Shown one piece after another: positions 26,137 to 37,998 of a stretch of DNA of 64,000 nt. Position 1 is the first letter of the stretch. Every line of letters starts with the position of its first letter. A program made the position numbers and the translations under genes. Source of the DNA: Liolophura sinensis (taxonomy: Eukaryota > Mollusca > Polyplacophora > Chitonida > Chitonidae); contig NC_088302.1 of the NCBI RefSeq assembly GCF_032854445.1, forward strand, positions 17,293,338-17,357,337, given 5' to 3'. Under the pieces are notes generated by a model. The model did no database searches. It saw nothing but the letters and a program-made list of their open reading frames with translations, and was not told the origin of the DNA.

Positions 26137-26952
26137 GTAAGTTTATCTGTCAGGCAAAGTACAGTACTTTTAATTACCAGGTACCCCATGCTTTTGTAGC
26201 TCTTTGTGCATGGCATGCAGGATTATGTCGACAATTTCCGAGCCTTTCCATGACAGTTTAGCGAGCCGAATACCCTGTTTTCACCCATGCTAAAAGTGTG
26301 CATAAAATTCATAGCTATGTAGGCTTCATCATTCAAAAGAGCCCTCCCACCTAGGCCCACGCCACTCTTTGAGGCAGAAGTGTTTGACACGTATGTTTAG
26401 TTAGGCGTAACAATTTTGCAAAATCAGCTTTTTAAAATTCTTGTATTCAAACCTCTTTCCGTATTCCTACTTGAAAAATATCTCAACACCACTTTTATAG
26501 CAGCCATCGTACATCTTAACACATAGGGGCCTACGGGTCTATTTATCGTATTTAAACGAAACTTCAAAGAGGTCACATCGGGATTTCTTGCACAGATAAA
26601 ACTATAGTATTTTAAACTATTTAAGAGTAAACTGGTTTTTACGTTTTTTTTTGCTTCTAACATTTTCTAAATTTTCATATATTATCTGATCCAGCCACAC
26701 ACTCTACAAACTATTTTAACCCGCCCATAGTGTGTCATTGCCATTGAAAAACATAGAGGCCTCATTTAACTTTCACAATGTGCTTTCAGTAGCAGGTCGA
26801 CACCCTCTGTCCATTATTGTTATACGTGTACAATCATTCGGGTCTGTAAGTCTCGTTGATCTCCGTCATTCAAACGTCATAAATAAATGACGTCATACTC
26901 TTGTACTTTGTGTATGACAACGTCAACCTTGAGGTCGTTCAAGTGTTTCTGC

Positions 26953-26968
26953 ATGGAGGACAGCAGTT
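26953..26968 (+). CDS. Candidate alternative first exon, unit 5 (MEDSS)
   Basis: 16-nt exon with ATG and GTAAGT. Its last base is T, so the junction codon becomes TCT (Ser) rather than GCT (Ala). TGACGTCA is intact. Confidence 0.5.
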
Positions 26969-27722
26969 GTAAGTTCATCGTTAAGACAAAGTGCATCATT
27001 TTAATTAGCCCGTGTTTGTGTCGATCTTTGCACATGGTTTGTAAGGTTATAGTGAACAATTTCGGAGACTTTCCATTACAGTTTAGCAAGCCGAATACTC
27101 TGTCTTCACCCATGCTATAAAATTGCATAAAATTCATAAGCTATTTAGACTGTATCATTCAAAACAGATCTCCCACTTAGACCCACGCCACTCTTCGAGG
27201 CAGAAGATGTTGAACGCGTTCGTTTTGTTTGGATGTGGGGCTGTTCAGGGTAACAATTTTGCAAATCAGTCTTTAATCTACCTGAGCTCTTGCATTCAAA
27301 CCACTTTCCTCATTTCTTCTTGAAAAATATCTCAACAACACTTTTATTGCACAACTACCGTACATCTGAACACATAGGGGTCTTCAGAGCTATTTATCGT
27401 TTTAAAAGAAAACTTCAAAGGGGTGACATCAGGTTTATTATTACATTTTTTGTTGATTCTAACATTTTTCTAAACTGCCATATCTGATCTGATCCATCCA
27501 TACACTCTGTATATCATTTCAACCCGCTCATCGTGAGTCATTGCCATTAAAAGACAGTGAACCTTCACCACATGCTTTCAGCCACACGCCGACACAGGCC
27601 ACAGGGTCGGCAAGTCTCGTTGATCTCCGTCATTCAAACGTTATAAATGAATGTCGTCATACCATTGTACTTTGTTTATGACAACGTCACCTTGACTATT
27701 GAGGTCGTTTAAGTGATGCTGC

Positions 27723-27738
27723 ATGGCGGACAGCAGTT
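27723..27738 (+). CDS. Candidate alternative first exon, unit 6 (MADSS)
   Basis: 16-nt exon with ATG, a terminal T and GTAAGT, giving MADSS plus Ser at the junction. The CRE-like site reads TGTCGTCA. This is the last unit that keeps an ATG, so it is the nearest usable start to the gene body. Confidence 0.5.
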
Positions 27739-28672
27739 GTAAGTTCATCCGTAAGGCAAAGTACATCATTTTAATTAGCCCGTGTTTTTTGTTGATCTTT
27801 GTACATGGTTTTTAGGATTATAGTGAACAATTTCCGAGACTTTTCATTACAGTCTAGCGAGCCGAGTACCCTCTTTTCACCCATGCTAAAAGTGTGCATA
27901 AGATTTATAAGCTATTTAGACAAAGCCATTCAAAACATCTCTCCCACTTAGGCCCACGGCACTCTTCGAGGCAGAAGATGTTGCACACGTATGTATTGTT
28001 TGGAAGAGGGGGTTCAGGGTAACAATTTTGCATTTAACCTTTAGTCTACCTGAATTCTTGTATTCAAACCATTTTCCTCATTCCTTTAGGAAACTTATCG
28101 CAACGCCACTTTTACTGCACAACCATCGTGCATCTAAGCACATAAGGGTCCACAGTGCAATTTATCACATTTAAACAAAACTTCAAAGGGATGCCTTGCA
28201 CAGATAGAACTAGTATTTTAAACTGTATAATGACAAATTGTTTATAACTTTTTGGGGTGATTCTGACATTTTCTAACTTTTCATATATTATCTGATCCAT
28301 CCATACACTCTATTTAAATTATCTGAACCCGTTTATTGTGTGTCTTTGCCATTGAAAAGACATCGAGGCCGTGTTTGACCTTCGCAGCGTTCTTTCAGCC
28401 ACAGGCCTGCGTCCTCTGTCCGTTACTGGTATAAATATAATCAATCGCGTCGGCAAGTCTCGTTGATCTCCGTCATTCAAACGTCATGAATAAACGTGCT
28501 GTCAGGCACAGGCCGACATCCTCTGTCCATTATTATTATATGTTCTATCATTCCGGTCGGCAAATCTCGTTGATCTCCGTCAATGAAACGTCATAAACGA
28601 ATGACGTCATACCATTGTACTTTGTTTATGACAACGTCACCTTGACGATTGAGGTCGTTCAGATGATGCTGC

Positions 28673-28688
28673 ATTGCGGACATCGGCG
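28673..28688 (+). pseudogene. Unit 7 first-exon copy lacking a start codon
   Basis: At the place of the mini-exon the ATG is ATT and the donor is GTAAAT instead of GTAAGT. TGACGTCA is intact. A SINE sits about 200 bp downstream. This copy could serve only as a non-coding leader or is dead. Confidence 0.6.
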
Positions 28689-28875
28689 GTAAATTCATCT
28701 GTAAGGCAAAGAACATTATTTTTCACTACCCCGTGTTTGTGTCGCTCTTTGAGCATGGTTTATAGGATTTTAGTGAACAAATTCAGAGATTTTTCATTAC
28801 AGTTTAGCAAATCGAATACCCTATGTCACCCATGCTACAGGAGTGTATAAAACCCATACGCTAGTTAGGCTCTGC

Positions 28876-29084
28876 CACTCAAAACGTAACCGGCCTCGAT
28901 AATTCAGTTGGTAGAACGTCCGCTTCGGCAACGGTAGATGCAAGGTCAGTCCTGGTTTGGGTCATACCTGAGACCTTACAAGAAGAAGTTGTGGCACTAA
29001 GGACTCCTTCGTCGTCATATGACTGAAAAATTGTTAAGTACGACGTTAAACACCAAGCACTCAATCACTCACTCACTCAAAACG
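28876..29084 (+). mobile_element. Full-length SINE family B with target-site duplication
   Basis: Begins GGCCTCGATAATTCAGTTGG (A box of a tRNA-like head), contains a B-box-like stretch and AAGTACGACGTTAAACACC, and ends in CACTCACTCA. CACTCAAAACG at 28876-28886 and 29074-29084 flanks it, so it inserted into unit 7 of the array. Confidence 0.9.
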
Positions 29085-29693
29085 GCTCTCCGATTTAGGC
29101 CTGTACAGCTCGTCGAGACTGGAGTTCACTCTTCAACGTGTATTTATTGTGTGTGTGTTGATTCATGCTTAATTTCCTATATTATTTTAGACCATAGCAT
29201 CGTTACATACGGTGAAGAGGTTTTAAATGTGATTCACCATACTTAGTATCCAACTCAACTCCATGTATGTATTTCACCAAATTGACGTTTGCAAACTAGA
29301 AACATTTTACTTGTGAAAGATGAAAACGATAAACCACTAAGACACCGCGTGTCATGGGTAAATTTCCACCCCTCTCTCAAACAACCATTTAAGCCCGATT
29401 GCATTCAAACGTTACACGGCAACTTTTTCACTTTTCTCTGCTAATCATTATATCTGTCTTCCTTCAGATGAAACACTGGTCCGTTCTGACTTCAACATGT
29501 CTTAATGACATGAAACTCTAATCGCTCATCAACTCTTAAACTGTTCCAGACAACCAGATTGTCGGTATTCGTTTATGTCCACCCTGTTTTCGCATCAAAT
29601 CTGTACATGCACATGCATGGCGTATTGTTCTTCTAATAAATAAATGTGTACAGGTATATATATGTACAGGTGTATATATTTCTTTATTGACAG

Positions 29694-32600
29694 CTTACAA
29701 GTACAAGATGACGAAACCTGGAGAGGGAACAGAGCCCGAGAAGATCGGCGATCATGTCCTACACAGCAATTCGGAAGGTAACCAAAAGTTAAATATATAT
29801 GTGAATTATTCATGGTTACCGAGTCAGATGACATCCCATCTTTCTGGATTTACTTTTCAATATATTTATTTTATTATATACTTGTATAAATTATCACCCG
29901 ACGTGTCCTTAACCTGTCAGATATATTTATTTGCTGTCTCCACCCTCATATGTTCATTTGCCATGCATAACTTACTGGACTCTCGTGTGCCGCGCTGTAT
30001 AAACTGTGTCGGTTCAAACCGCTATATAGCTGGTGACTGATGACGAACGTCATGGGTTCGAAACCAGCATCAGCTCGCTCGGCTGTTGCCTTACATTGGG
30101 TACTTGGGGCGGTTTTCTTAGGGTTCTCCTCCATTTGGATTCTGCAATTGTACAGCACAAAACAATCAATAACTGAGTACCTACATTTGCTTTGTCTGAA
30201 ACCGCCATCTTTATTTAATAACCATACCCTTAACTTGGTGTATGTATTCCAGATTTGGTGATAGAAGACGCGGGGTGCCTAGAGGGACTCACCCAAATCT
30301 TCTCAACCACCTGGTCTGGCCCCTACCTGGGGTCTCTGGGTTCCTTCCCAGACATCTCAGACCGCTACCTGGAGGCCAGGATCTGGCATCATAAAGGGCT
30401 CCTGCCCACTTCCATTTTACCAGCAGATGTCAGGCGGCTTGAGGTAATTAATGGCAGATGTATACGCTCAAAAAATTAATCTGTTAATATCAATATTCTG
30501 TTGTCTGATGATACTAGAATGTATTCTGTTATCGTAACATAATGCTGTGTCATATTCAACATAATATCCTGCTAGTCTAATAGATTCATTTTGTTGAATT
30601 AATAGATTATGTGTGTTATACTGAACAGAATAATATGATCCAATAGCAGAATACATTCTGGTATCACTCAACCTTCTGATTTTCTGTTAAAATTAACAGA
30701 TTAATTTTTTGGGGTGTAGGCACATATCACCATAGTCCCACAAGTCTTTGTATCGAACTAGTTGTTAGTTGCCTTCATAAGCTAACGGTTGAGCTGATTC
30801 CTGCCTTGAAACAGGCTAAGGAATGCTGTATATACGCATGCGCACTTTGACTTACATGTAGCGAGGTTAATGTATAGATTTCATTTCCACTTAATAAATA
30901 CTTAGCCTGTCAAACGGACATGCTACAAAGGTAGGCCTATTTATTATCTCGGGTTTTCTGTTTGTTTTCTTTTTAGTTGGATCCTTGGTTGAGAGAACTT
31001 GTTTGCCGAATTCAAGTGATTGATTATAATACTATGTATGGAGAATACAGTAAGTTACTGATGTGTTGTTTTTCTAATTTTGTCTTTAATTTGAATTTAT
31101 TATTTTACAAACATTATAAAAGCAAAACGGTAAGCAGGTATATAATACTTGAGTCACCAACTGCAATTTTTTTACGGTTTGTATCGATAAAAGTAGAATA
31201 AAATCATTTTCTTGAAAAATTACTCTAGATAAATTGAAGTTTTCTGTTGTTCGTTACAGCGTACTTCATCAAAATTTTTGCTAAAGTTCCGGAAGCCCCT
31301 ATCCAAGGTTTGGAAACTGAGAGTGTCCATCCACGGGTAAGTACTACAAATACGTATTACTTTATGGTAACAACAACTGAAACTGGATAATAAGTCAACA
31401 TTTAATTCTTCATCATTTAGAGTTGAAACATAGAGCTGGTATTCGCTAGAAAAACTTAAAGATTTGGATAATTCACGATTATTGGTACTTGTAACCACTC
31501 AGCTTGCTTTACTCATCCGTGACGGAAAGTTCTTGGTTTCACCTGTTTCAGCCATCGATTGAGGCCAATAATATCCGACCAGATTTGAACAGACTCCCTG
31601 ATGTAAACGGTAAGTTGTCCTTACACAAGTTGAATACAATTTCGGTTTTATTGAAGAACTTATGATTATTTATTTATTTATTTGATCTTTAACGTTGTAC
31701 TCTGGAATTGTTTCACTGGTGCTACTACGGTCAAGGGGTATTGATGCAAGAAATTGGAGTAAACCATTAACCTTCAGCATTAAAGTGCAAGACAAATTTC
31801 TGGACTTCAGTCCTCGTGATACCCAGCAAGGACTAGATACGATGATAATAAATTAAAGCATATCGTTGATGGTGATGAAGAAACTGTTGATGAAAACAAA
31901 GATAGCGACTATGGTTACGCTATCAGTGACCATTAATGATAACCAAGGTAATTAATGACAGAACCTTTCCCAAGGAAAAACTGAACTGGTTTTAACCAGG
32001 AATTGTTTGTAACATCTGTATGAATTTCACGTATGTGTTTGTTTTAGTGATATCTCATTGGTGCTAACAAGTAGAATGGCAGTCAAAACGCCAGCATATC
32101 AAAACGTATCTATAGTGAGACTAACGTCATGCATTGAGAACTTAACGTTTCCCATGATATATAATTTTGAAAGAGGTTATGACACAGCATCACTCTTGTC
32201 TCCTGTAGATAATGGCGTGAGGGGTCAGGCCAGAGGACTAGTTTCAAAGGCTCTTCTTGAACGCCTGGATGGAACCGAAAATTATGGGGCGAATAGACAG
32301 GTAGGTTCTTAGAAATAGAACTCCAAAATCCCCTGATCACCAGCCCTGTTTGGCTGTAAGTGCAAGAACTTTAAACTGATTCAGTTTAATGTCTTTTATT
32401 TGACTGCAGTTTTACGCCGTACTCAAGAATATTTTACTTATACGATAGCAACCAACATTATGGTGAGAGCAAGTTTAATCTCTGTCTTTCGATAGTAATT
32501 ACGGATGACTGTAAGCTCTGTTTACTGGTCTTTTCACTTTGATTTATTTATTTGATTGGTGTTTTACGTGATACCTATTTTCACTTACTTAATATTTCAC

Positions 32601-34881
32601 TTATACGACGGCATCCAGCATTTTGATGGTAGGAAACCGGGCACAGCCCTGGGAAAACCCACGAACATCCGTATGCTGTTGGAATACCTTCCCACGTACG
32701 GCTGGAGAGGAAGCCAGCATAAGCTGGACTTGAACTCACAGCGACCGTATTGGTGAGAGACTCTTGGATCATTACGCTGCGCTAGCGTGCTGGCCAACTG
32801 AGCCACGAAGGCCCCCCTTTTAACTTTGAAAATGAGCTATAAGGTACAAGTACTGCTAAGAGTTTTCAAACCAAGTTGAGTTTTCATATTTTCAATCCGA
32901 ATTTGGTTATTTTCCCTCTAAAAAATGTGACATTTCTTTTGACATTGTTATAATTGTTGTACATCTGTTACACTGGCTCTTATAATCTCTATTTGTACCG
33001 AAGGTGGATTCGTCCAGAGGGCCTAAGACAGAGTTCCAGGTCTACCCAAGGGCTCCAGGGTTCCAAATCCCAGCTGACTTCCTGCCACTTCAACTGAAGG
33101 GCATCCATGGTGAGCATTGAGGGTTAACTTTGTGTACCATTTTAAATGTGTTAAACTCATCACATAGCAATATCTGAAAAACTGGACCTATAAAAATGGC
33201 TAAGGTATTGGGAGTAAGGTATCGGGAGTAAACCGATGAAAAATGACTTTTATTCAGCTTACTTCAGTTAGGGTTTAATTCTGTTCACATAAATGCTTCA
33301 ATAGTAGCAAATTACACGCCAAACAGATTATTTTGGCAGTACCCCCATCTCATTTATTAATAACTTGACATTAATAACATTTTTCTCAGCTGCCTGTATG
33401 GAAGCCCTGAAAGAAATCCTGTTCCGGAATGCGAAATCAGTGGAGCGTACGTTGTTCCACCTGTACGACCCGGTCCAGTCATCAGCCCCTACATACATCA
33501 CTGACAAGGCTAAGAGATTTACGTACAGCACGTACAAACTTCCGGAAAAACTGACATTCTGCAACAAGGTCAAGATCATAGCCCGTGACGATGATGTCTT
33601 AAAGTCTAGTTTAGACGGAGAATTGTTTGCCAAGGTGAGTTTTGGTGGAAATATAGCCAATCGGAATAGAGCATAATTTCATGTTATATCATGTTTACAG
33701 AACGTAGAAGAAAGAATTCAGACAGCCAAGGGGTGCCATTTTATTTTAGTAATGCAACATTTGTGTGATTTTGAATGATATATTACATTTAAATAAAGTA
33801 ATGCACAGTCCAGGAGTACATTATCAAAGTTAGTTTATACAGAAACGTGCGACATAAGTTATGTAACATTAGTTAAAGAGAATGCAACCTACACACGAAG
33901 AATAGTAAAAATGGTCTAAGTCTAAGTGGAGTGTAATGTCCAATAAGGTATCAAATATGATTTGTACTAAAACCACGTATTACTTTCAGTGCTCTTTTTT
34001 ATGAAGGTGGCTCCAGGATATAATACGGAATCGTTTGCCAGTACTGAAAATCTTAATGACATCAAATCTGACACCAGTGCAACAGACCTAAGTGACACCA
34101 AGTCTACGACCTGCACAAAAGAGCCAAATGACACCGAAAAAGTAACAGCAACCGAAACAGTGACAGCTGCACTTTATGACACCGAAGCAATAACAGCTGC
34201 ACTATATGACACCGAAGCAGTGACAACTGCACTTCATGACACCGAAGCAGTAACAGCTGCACTTTATGACACCGAAGCAGTAACAGCTGCACTTTATGAC
34301 ACCGATTCCTTGGCAGTAGATCCTCGTGACAGCACATCCTTGACGTCCGACATTTCTGACAATGTATCTGACAAACACAGTAAGTGCTCAACTGTTTACG
34401 TTAATTTTTTTAACAGGTTGTCAGTATAGTTTGTGTCGTCAATAGTGTTTTCTGTATCTAAATTTATTCGCGGTCTTTTGATATTGAGGATAGATTAGTG
34501 AGTCCAATATACCTATAGAGCAATTGCCTCACTAAATCGAACACATGATAAATGATTTAATCAAATAATGATCACTCAACCAGTCCATCATTGCTTTAAT
34601 CAGTTTATCGATAAATGATTTAACCTATCTTAAAAGAAACAATGTTTGCGTCAATAAAAAATATTCAGGCACGTGATCATCCAGTTCTGAATCGGCCTTC
34701 TCATTTCATTCAGCGATCTTTCCAAGAACTAATCAGTTTAAAGAAAAAGTAACCAAAAATTTCATTTACTTTTTTTCAAACAGAAGCGGTTGTGAAGTCC
34801 CGAGGTCAAAGAATTCACTCCATCCTGGCAAGGTTGTTCTGTTGCATTCCCTGGAAGCGCGGGAAAAACTACACCGTATAA
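29694..34881 (+). CDS. Unrecognised intracellular protein (ten exons; first exon in the upstream array)
   Basis: Exons: 29694-29777, 30253-30443, 30977-31049, 31260-31336, 31552-31609, 32209-32300, 33004-33109, 33390-33634, 34007-34379 and 34784-34881 (TAA). All have GT-AG borders and matching phases. With a 16-nt first exon the total is 1413 nt, exactly 471 codons (470 aa). No family is recognised. The middle part is mixed and looks globular (IFSTTWSGPYLGS, DPWLRELVCRIQV, LKEILFRNAKSVERTLFHLY). The ninth exon encodes a low-complexity Thr/Asp/Ser/Ala-rich acidic region with about five copies of a ten-residue repeat (TAALYDTEAV). The last exon is basic, with FCC (possible palmitoylation) and end NYTV. 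No signal peptide or membrane segment is visible. An in-frame ATG at 29708 is an alternative start. Two acceptors are weak (ACCGAAG at 33003, ATGAAG at 34006). Confidence 0.78.
30468..30715. mobile_element. MITE-like element with terminal inverted repeats
   Basis: Ends read CAAAAAATTAATCTGTTAA and its complement. Similarity between the two ends continues imperfectly inward (AGAATGTATTCTG on both sides). About 250 bp, AT-rich, no coding capacity. It lies in the intron 25 bp after the exon ending 30443. Confidence 0.65.
31665..31740 (-). mobile_element. Degenerate SINE family A tail
   Basis: TTTATTTATTTGATCTTTAA followed by weakly preserved tail sequence. Confidence 0.4.
32388..32466 (-). mobile_element. 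SINE family A tail fragment
   Basis: GTTTTACGCCGTACTCAAGA and part of the central domain. It ends abruptly at ATGGTGAGAGC. Confidence 0.75.
32540..32817 (-). mobile_element. Full-length SINE family A
   Basis: Complete from tail to GCCACGAAGGCCCCCC, with a small insertion inside the tail region, in an intron of the gene at 29694. Confidence 0.88.
34156..34305 (+). repeat. 30-bp coding tandem repeat
   Basis: About five copies of a 30-bp unit encode TAALYDTEAV within the ninth exon of the gene at 29694. Copies differ by a few bases, mostly keeping the Asp-Thr-Glu core. Length is a multiple of three, so copy-number change would not break the frame. Confidence 0.9.
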
Positions 34882-37320
34882 GCAGAAGCTGTATTTTTAT
34901 GTGCTAAAATTTTCTGATTGATAAATTGACAATACTTATAGCGTTGTTAGCCATACAACCACCTGTATATTTGTACGTATATAATTGATACATGTAACTG
35001 TATTCTCCAGATTAATCTTACACTTTCTATGAAAATATCAAATAGTTTATGATATTTTTATGATTATTTTCACCTGACGTCTGATCAGTAATATCCGAAA
35101 AATTGCTGTGGCTTTGCTTGTAGCATATCAGGTGAATATTTTCTCCGGTTTTTGATGGTTTTGTATATTTATTATACATAAACTATCGTTTTGGTTGTTA
35201 TAAGCTGTTATTTATTGTGAAACGTTGGAAACTTGTATGTCACACATGATGACAAGTTTATATGCCACTTAAATTAAGGCAAATAGCTAAGGAATGTGTG
35301 TAAGTCGAGAAAATTCCATGCTACAGTAAGAAAAGTACTCCACTATACTTACGTGAATGTTATAGAAAAGTGTTCCGAGGTAGTAAGGAAAGTAGTTCGG
35401 TGAATGACAAGGAGTGTAGTTTTGTGAATGTCATGAGAAAGAGTTCCATTTTGTAGCATGGAAAGTGGATATATGTGAACACCGGGGACAGGAGGTGTCC
35501 AAAAGTTCACGTGTCCATGTTGGTGCAATATGCTTCGTCGGTTAATACATGTATATAGATGCGTGTACAGTTCTGGCGATGTTCAGGTCTACTGGCTGGA
35601 TTCGAATATGTTCATGCACATATGCTGTGTGGGGACAGTTGAACACCCTGCATGCATGTACTAGCAATTGTGTATGTCGTATCGGGCTTTATGCAATATC
35701 TCAAAAACCGGAAAAGGTAAAAAAAAAACAAACTTGGCATTTTTAATAGCCAACATATGAAACAGCTTTTGACGTTTTGTGCCGTTTGGCCAGTCACGTG
35801 ATTTTGCAGCCATTTTGAATTTCATTGAAAAGCTTAAACCATTTTTATTCGTAAATCCGCTGATGATCTTTGGATGAAATTTCACTTGCAAGTTTTAGGT
35901 GAATCGCCGTACCTTAATTGTACAACAACTTTTTTGTTTGGTATGCAAGTTGTGCTGTAACTGACCACTGAAATTAGTTTAAATGTAGGTCAAGTCTAGA
36001 AACTGCTCAGAATGTTTAAATAAACACACTGTCTAGTACTACTTTATGTCTTTAGATCGACCATGTCAGTTTTGGATTGCTTTATCGTTTTGTATCCCCG
36101 CTAATATTTTGTATTATCACAAGATGGACGCGCACCTCTCAAAATTTTACATGCTGTGGTTTCTGTATCGTTTCATGTATGCCTTCTGGTTGATAATCAT
36201 TAAATATGAACGAGAAAGCGGTCGTAATATGGCTTTGAGATGTAAACACTTCTCAAATGTAAGCTTCTCCATGTAAGCTTTTTTTATTAAGAAGATGGAC
36301 ACATAACTGGGCATATGCATGTCTCGAGTTTGGCGTACAGTGCAACTGGGTAATATATTGTGTCAAATTCTTTTAACCTTGAAGTAGTTATGCTCTTCAG
36401 TTTTGCTGATTTCTGTCGTTACTTTTCCCCATCTTTCGTTCGTACAAGAATGTTTCTTTTTGGCTCATTTCTCCAAAACATCAGTCAAGCCTATCTGTGT
36501 ATTTTTAAATAGTAAGTATTCTAAACAAACGTTGGAAGAGAGTGTCTTGAGTACAGCACTTAAGTCAAGTTGCATCTTGAAAGCGACGTAAATGTCGTTT
36601 TGTTGTCACTGTCCGGACGGTTATATTGTCGCCGGGCATCTCACGGGTGGTCACAGTTAGTGATATAGTTTTACCCTATTTAACATGAACTGTATACGGA
36701 ATATGGCGCTGGTGGATAGGCGATGAAAGTGAGGATGGGAAACAAGGAACAACTGTCTTTCACGCTCACGTACTTTAACACCACTGTGAAGAATGATTCA
36801 TGTATCAGCCGCTTCAAGTCCTTACCCTACACACCTATAAGTATATATACTCATTCACCTAACTGAAAAAATTTGTTGACATTTGCGCTTGTACAAAACT
36901 AAATTCTGTTATTCACTTTTTTAAAACTTTGATTTTTGTGCAAATAATACATAATATCGGAATTTAATAATTCGAGATTTGTAGAGAACTATTCTCTCAC
37001 AGTTATCTTTTTCTTATATCAAGATCATAACAGCAGAATTTTGTTATCATTATCATTCTTTACGATGAAGTCTATCCGTGATACACATACATACAAGACT
37101 TACATGATGTGTGTATACAAGTACCACCGCTGGCAATAAAAGTTCCTATGTGAACAGTTTAGTTGTCGAAGTGATAAGACATATTTTTGCTTGCATTTAC
37201 ATCACCTCATTTACATGTACGTTTACTGAGATACACTCTTTCTGTGCTGATTACGTTCAAGACAAACTTGATTACTGTTTCACAGTACATTTATTTAACA
37301 TTTCACTTATACAATAGTGG

Positions 37321-37548
37321 GACTCCCTGGTTAGCATGCTAGCTCAGCGGAATGACTCAAGAACCGCTCACCAAATGCAACTGTGGTGAGTTCACGTCCA
37401 GCTCACGCTAGTATCCTCTCCGGTCGTCCGAGGGAAGGCGTGCCACCAAACTGCGATTGGTCGTCGGTTTCCTCCCACCATAAGGCTGACCGCCTTTGTG
37501 TAAGTGGAATATTCTGGAATACGGCGTGAAATCCTAATCAAATGAATA
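37321..37548 (+). mobile_element. SINE family A, diverged full copy
   Basis: tRNA-like head (AGCTCAGCGG), B box GAGTTCACGTCC, central domain and TACGGCGTGAAATCC tail. Confidence 0.8.
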
Positions 37549-37550
37549 AT

Positions 37551-37690
37551 TTACACGACGGCAATCTGGTTTATACGGTTGTAGGAAACCCGACAGACCT
37601 GGGAGAAAACCTCCGCTATATTCGCCATGTACATGTATCTAACAAACCCCATAAGGTTATGGTCACTGTGAGTTCAAGTCCATCAATTTA
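37551..37690 (-). mobile_element. Degenerate SINE A relative
   Basis: ACACGACGGCAATCTGG and GTGAGTTCAAGTCC mark an old reverse copy lying tail-to-tail with the previous one. Confidence 0.45.
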
Positions 37691-37922
37691 AAATCAGTTT
37701 TGAACAATCAGGCACAGGTCTGCCGACTTGGAAGCTGACGCTCCAACCATCCGACTACCAAAGCATGGGTTTGAACTTTCATCCTAAAGCAGCGTTTTGT
37801 TATGTTATTCTGTTATTCAGCCAATGTTTTCACTGCCGTGACGGAAGTAAGACGGCATTTTGACATTATCTTCATGACAAGCCGTACAAGTCGTTGCACT
37901 ATGCACCTTTTAAGGTCTTAGG

Positions 37923-37998
37923 TGTGACTCGACCCAGGATTGACCCTGGATCTACCGCTCCCGCAACGGACGCTCTATTAACTGAGCTATCGGGGCCA
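37923..37998 (-). mobile_element. SINE family B head fragment
   Basis: The reverse complement reads GGCCCCGATAGCTCAG, then the CGTCCG stretch also seen at 28917. Confidence 0.7.

Larger units (their letters stand above)
23615..29140 (+). repeat. Tandem array of seven promoter/first-exon-like units
   Basis: Seven diverged direct copies of a roughly 0.72-0.95 kb unit fill the space before the gene at 29694. Each contains, in order: GTCTCGTTGATCTCCGTCA, AACGTCAT, a CRE-like TGACGTCA (intact in units 1, 2, 4, 5 and 7; altered in 3 and 6), a stretch to the word CTGCATGGCGGACAG, and a splice donor. A long intron-like part follows, with recurring words such as CCCACTTAGGCCCACGCCAC and CTTCAAAGGGGTGACATC. 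CRE-to-donor distances are near constant while the rest varies by indels. Unit 7 is interrupted by a SINE (28887-29073). The repetition is seen directly; the promoter role is inferred. Confidence 0.85.
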
